DNA of 64,000 nucleotides, taken from Mycobacteroides chelonae. Its GTDB lineage: Bacteria; Actinomycetota; Actinomycetes; Mycobacteriales; Mycobacteriaceae. The position numbers and the translations under genes were made by a program. The stretch lies in assembly GCA_014204435.1 (NCBI GenBank), contig JACHLF010000001.1, positions 638,889-702,888 on the forward strand, read 5' to 3'. Below the pieces are notes generated by a model that did no database searches, was not told the DNA's origin, and worked only from the letters and a program-made list of their open reading frames with translations. Shown in pieces: positions 61,661 through 64,000 of this stretch. Numbering within the stretch: position 1 is the stretch's first letter; each line of letters begins with the position of its first letter.

Positions 61661-63733
61661 ATGGTCGCTGATGTAATTAGTTGCGACAAGTTGCTCAGGC
61701 ACCCGCGCGGGCTTGTGTGGGAGCTCATCAGCTCACCCGACATGTACCCCATGTTCTTTACCGGGGTCGGTTCCTGTGAGACCTTGATCGAGAGCACCGA
61801 GGCGGGCCCCGATCCCGAATACCTGGTGCTGGCCACCAAGACCAAGGCTCGCGTTCGGCTGATTCTCAGCAACACCAAGGAGAGCCTCGCGATCGAGGGC
61901 GTCGACAACGACGGGTTGATCTCGGTCCGATTGTTCGAGGAGCGCTCCGCGCAGACCCGGGTGCGCGTCACGGTGTTGCGGGCAGCCTCGGTCCTGCCTG
62001 CCGACATCAAGAAGCCGAGCGTGGCCGTCAATCAATGGTTGATGGACGGGTTGGACAAAATCGATGATTACCTGTCCGGCGCGCCTACTTCTACCGTCTC
62101 CAATTCGGGTCATAACGGAAATCTTCAAGTCAGCATCGCCCGGCTGATGGTCGGTGTGGGCGTGGTGCGCATCCCGCGGCCCGACCGTGGTCTTCGCCAG
62201 CTGGGTTCCCTGGCGCGGTGGGGATTCACCCTGCAGGGTGGGTACGCGGCCGCAGCGGCGCGCGCCCCCAAGCGGCTCGCGGTCGCCGACGACGCCGGAC
62301 AGTTGACCTTCGAGCAACTTGACCGCCGCGCCGAGGGGCTGGCGACCGGTCTCATGCGCGACGGCATCAACGAGACATCCAAGATTGGCCTGTTGGCTCG
62401 CAACAACATTGCCATGGTCGAGTGTCTGATTGCCTTCGGGATGCTCGGCGTGGACGTGATGTTGCTGAACAACGCGCTTGCGGCAACCCAGATTCAGATT
62501 GCTGTGGCGCGCAACAACCTCACCAAGGTGTTCGTGGACGACGAGCTCGACGAACTCGTCAGGTACGTGCCGTGGGAGGTCGAACTCGTCAGCACCGGCC
62601 GGCGTAGCGCCATCCAGGGGCGCCGTGGGCTGGATGACTTCGTGGTAGCCGACAAGCCGGGAGTGTTGCCACCCACCCGGCCCGGCCACCAGGTGGTGCA
62701 AACCTCGGGAACCTCCGGAACGCCCAAGGGGGCGTTGCGGCCGACACCGCGCGGGTTCGCCGTCATCGCGGCGATGCTTTCGCGGATGCCCATGAAGATG
62801 AACGAGACCATGCTCATCTCGGCGCCCATCTTCCATGCCTGGGGGCTGGGCTGCCTGCAGATCAGCACACCGCTGCGGGCGACGGTCATCCTGCAGGAGA
62901 AGTTCGATCCGGAGGAATGTCTGCGCGCCATCGCCACCTGCAAGGTGACCACAATGATCGCCGTTCCCATCATGTTGCAGCGCATCGTCGACCTGCCTGC
63001 CAAGGTGCGCCAGAAATACGACACATCGAGCCTGAGGTTGGTCGCTTGCAGTGGATCGCCGCTGAATGCCTCACTGGTACAGCGGTTTACCGAGGCATTC
63101 GGTGAGGTGCTCTACAACTTCTACGGCTCTACCGAGGTGTCCTGGGCCACGATCGCCGATCCCGAGGACCTGGCGATTGCCCCCACCACGGTGGGGCGGC
63201 CGCCGTTGGGCACCACCATCGCGATTCTGGACGTCGACCGCCGGCCGGTGCCGCGCGGTGTCACTGGCCGGATCTTCGTCGGCAATGAGATGTTGTTCGA
63301 GGGATACGTGGCCGACCCGTCACCGACGTCGGTGAACGGTCTGTTGGACACCGGCGATCTGGGCCACCTTGATGCCGACGGACGCCTGTACATCGACGGT
63401 CGCGATGACGAGATGATCATCTCCGGCGGCGAAAACGTGTTTCCTCGGCCGGTCGAGGACGCATTGTCCTTCCTGCCGCAGGTGGCCGATGTGGCCGTCG
63501 TCGGAACCTCCGATGACAACTTTGGCCAGCGCCTGTCGGCATTCGTCGTGCGGCACAAGGATGCTGGTCTGGACGGCGACATGGTGCGCGCCTTCATCAA
63601 GAACCGGCTCAGCAAGTTCCATGTGCCGCGCGATGTGTACTTCGTCAAGGCGCTGCCACGTACGTCGACCGGCAAGGTCATCAAGCGGCTGCTGCTCGCC
63701 GATTGCGAGCGCGACGGGATCAGGCCCGAGTAG
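61661..63733 (+). CDS. SRPBCC domain-acyl-CoA synthetase (FadD-type) fusion
   Basis: The 690-residue protein has an N-terminal SRPBCC/polyketide-cyclase-like domain (about 1-140, VISCDKLLRHPRGLVWELIS) joined to an ANL-superfamily acyl-CoA synthetase (about 165-690). The latter shows TSGTSGTPKG (P-loop), FYGSTEVSW, LDTGDLGHLD and the catalytic lysine PRTSTGKVIK. It activates a fatty or polyketide acid as acyl-AMP and then acyl-CoA. The SRPBCC part could bind the hydrophobic substrate. AGGTAGGA stands 8 nt before the ATG. The closest named family is FadD12-like. Confidence 0.9.
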   Translation: MVADVISCDKLLRHPRGLVWELISSPDMYPMFFTGVGSCETLIESTEAGPDPEYLVLATKTKARVRLILSNTKESLAIEGVDNDGLISVRLFEERSAQTRVRVTVLRAASVLPADIKKPSVAVNQWLMDGLDKIDDYLSGAPTSTVSNSGHNGNLQVSIARLMVGVGVVRIPRPDRGLRQLGSLARWGFTLQGGYAAAAARAPKRLAVADDAGQLTFEQLDRRAEGLATGLMRDGINETSKIGLLARNNIAMVECLIAFGMLGVDVMLLNNALAATQIQIAVARNNLTKVFVDDELDELVRYVPWEVELVSTGRRSAIQGRRGLDDFVVADKPGVLPPTRPGHQVVQTSGTSGTPKGALRPTPRGFAVIAAMLSRMPMKMNETMLISAPIFHAWGLGCLQISTPLRATVILQEKFDPEECLRAIATCKVTTMIAVPIMLQRIVDLPAKVRQKYDTSSLRLVACSGSPLNASLVQRFTEAFGEVLYNFYGSTEVSWATIADPEDLAIAPTTVGRPPLGTTIAILDVDRRPVPRGVTGRIFVGNEMLFEGYVADPSPTSVNGLLDTGDLGHLDADGRLYIDGRDDEMIISGGENVFPRPVEDALSFLPQVADVAVVGTSDDNFGQRLSAFVVRHKDAGLDGDMVRAFIKNRLSKFHVPRDVYFVKALPRTSTGKVIKRLLLADCERDGIRPE

Positions 63734-63809
63734 GCGAGGCTGCCCATCCACTCCAGCGGGACACGTGGTCGGCACCATGAGTCCCGTCGGCGGGTTCGCA
63801 GTCGCACGC

Positions 63810-64000
63810 CTAGCGTGCGCCGCCGCTGCAGATGTTGGCCAGCACGTGGAAGTTGTTGACGCCGTCGAACAACAGTCCGCCCACCGCGGCGCCGCGATCG
63901 ACGATCTCGGGGGAGGAGCGCACCTCGGGGGTGGCGGCCAGCCAGGTTCCGGAGAGTTCGTAGGCGCCCGTGAGCCCGTCGGCGTAAGCGGTGAGTTGTT
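63810..64000 (-). CDS. C-terminal part of an unrecognised protein (cut by the window edge)
   Basis: A minus-strand frame ends in TAG at 63812-63810 and runs off the right edge. The visible 62 residues read TGAYELSGTWLAATPEVRSS and end VLANICSGGAR. A short conserved Cys near the end is the only special residue. No family is assigned. It converges on the acyl-CoA synthetase with 76 bp between stops. Confidence 0.6.
   Translation of the reverse strand, partial: QLTAYADGLTGAYELSGTWLAATPEVRSSPEIVDRGAAVGGLLFDGVNNFHVLANICSGGAR

Overview
The window is high-GC actinobacterial DNA. It follows, in reverse orientation, the gene order around Rv3229c-Rv3193c of Mycobacterium tuberculosis (compared from memory): desA3, rsgA, aroA, SRAP, sigH-rshA, biotinylated TB7.3, pdtaS, whiB1, entC, gpm2, a ParA relative, rhlE, TetR, moeZ, lipV, adnA-adnB, a K+ channel, nudC, mrx1, uvrD2, whiB7, ABC1 kinases, a Lon-like PDZ protease and a UPF0182 membrane protein. 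WhiB1, SigH and bL37 are nearly identical to mycobacterial sequences. The nitrite module in this position, three ABC1 genes beside whiB7 and the divergence from M. tuberculosis suggest a rapid grower, most likely Mycobacteroides of the abscessus-chelonae group. The species is an inference.

1-21.6 kb is core genome: ribosome maturation and shikimate genes (rsgA-aroA), the thiol-stress sigma factor with its zinc anti-sigma factor, the sensor kinase PdtaS, WhiB1, isochorismate synthase, an RNA helicase and MoeZ. Very short genes are hidden among them: a 24-residue ribosomal protein bL37 and a 33-residue membrane peptide. 21.6-28.0 kb is a nitrate/nitrite module: NarK-type transporter, NirB, NirD, a HemD-like/DNA-binding fusion and a sirohydrochlorin chelatase-like protein that could supply NirB with siroheme. 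27.9-40.1 kb is a DNA-repair block (ATL protein, AdnA-AdnB, UvrD2) interleaved with lipV, a K+ channel, NudC and mycoredoxin.

40.9-46.9 kb is the whiB7 antibiotic-response locus, with promoter, upstream ORF and attenuator hairpin visible. Three tandem ABC1 kinase paralogues and a cyclodehydratase-like protein follow on the opposite strand. 47.0-53.1 kb returns to core genes.

At 53.2 kb lies an initiator tRNA-Met gene. The last 37 bases of the tRNA plus 19 bases beyond it recur exactly 3,420 bp downstream. Between the two copies sit a truncated tyrosine recombinase and a three-gene operon on the minus strand: a 103-residue EspC/WXG100-like protein, a 631-residue protein with a WXG-type N-terminus and a C-terminal TNT (NAD glycohydrolase) domain, and a candidate immunity protein whose ATG overlaps the toxin stop codon. 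A second recombinase remnant follows the right repeat. This looks like a decayed tandem tRNA island carrying a type VII secreted polymorphic toxin, and it is the most interesting feature of the window.

57-64 kb is accessory: an azoreductase-like flavoprotein under a 28-bp perfect palindrome, an LGFP-repeat lipoprotein, an MmpS-like secreted protein, a free-standing Clp-N protein, an HdeA-like lipoprotein and an SRPBCC/acyl-CoA-synthetase fusion. Several genes across the window show a -10 hexamer about 6-7 nt before the start codon, as in leaderless mycobacterial transcripts.
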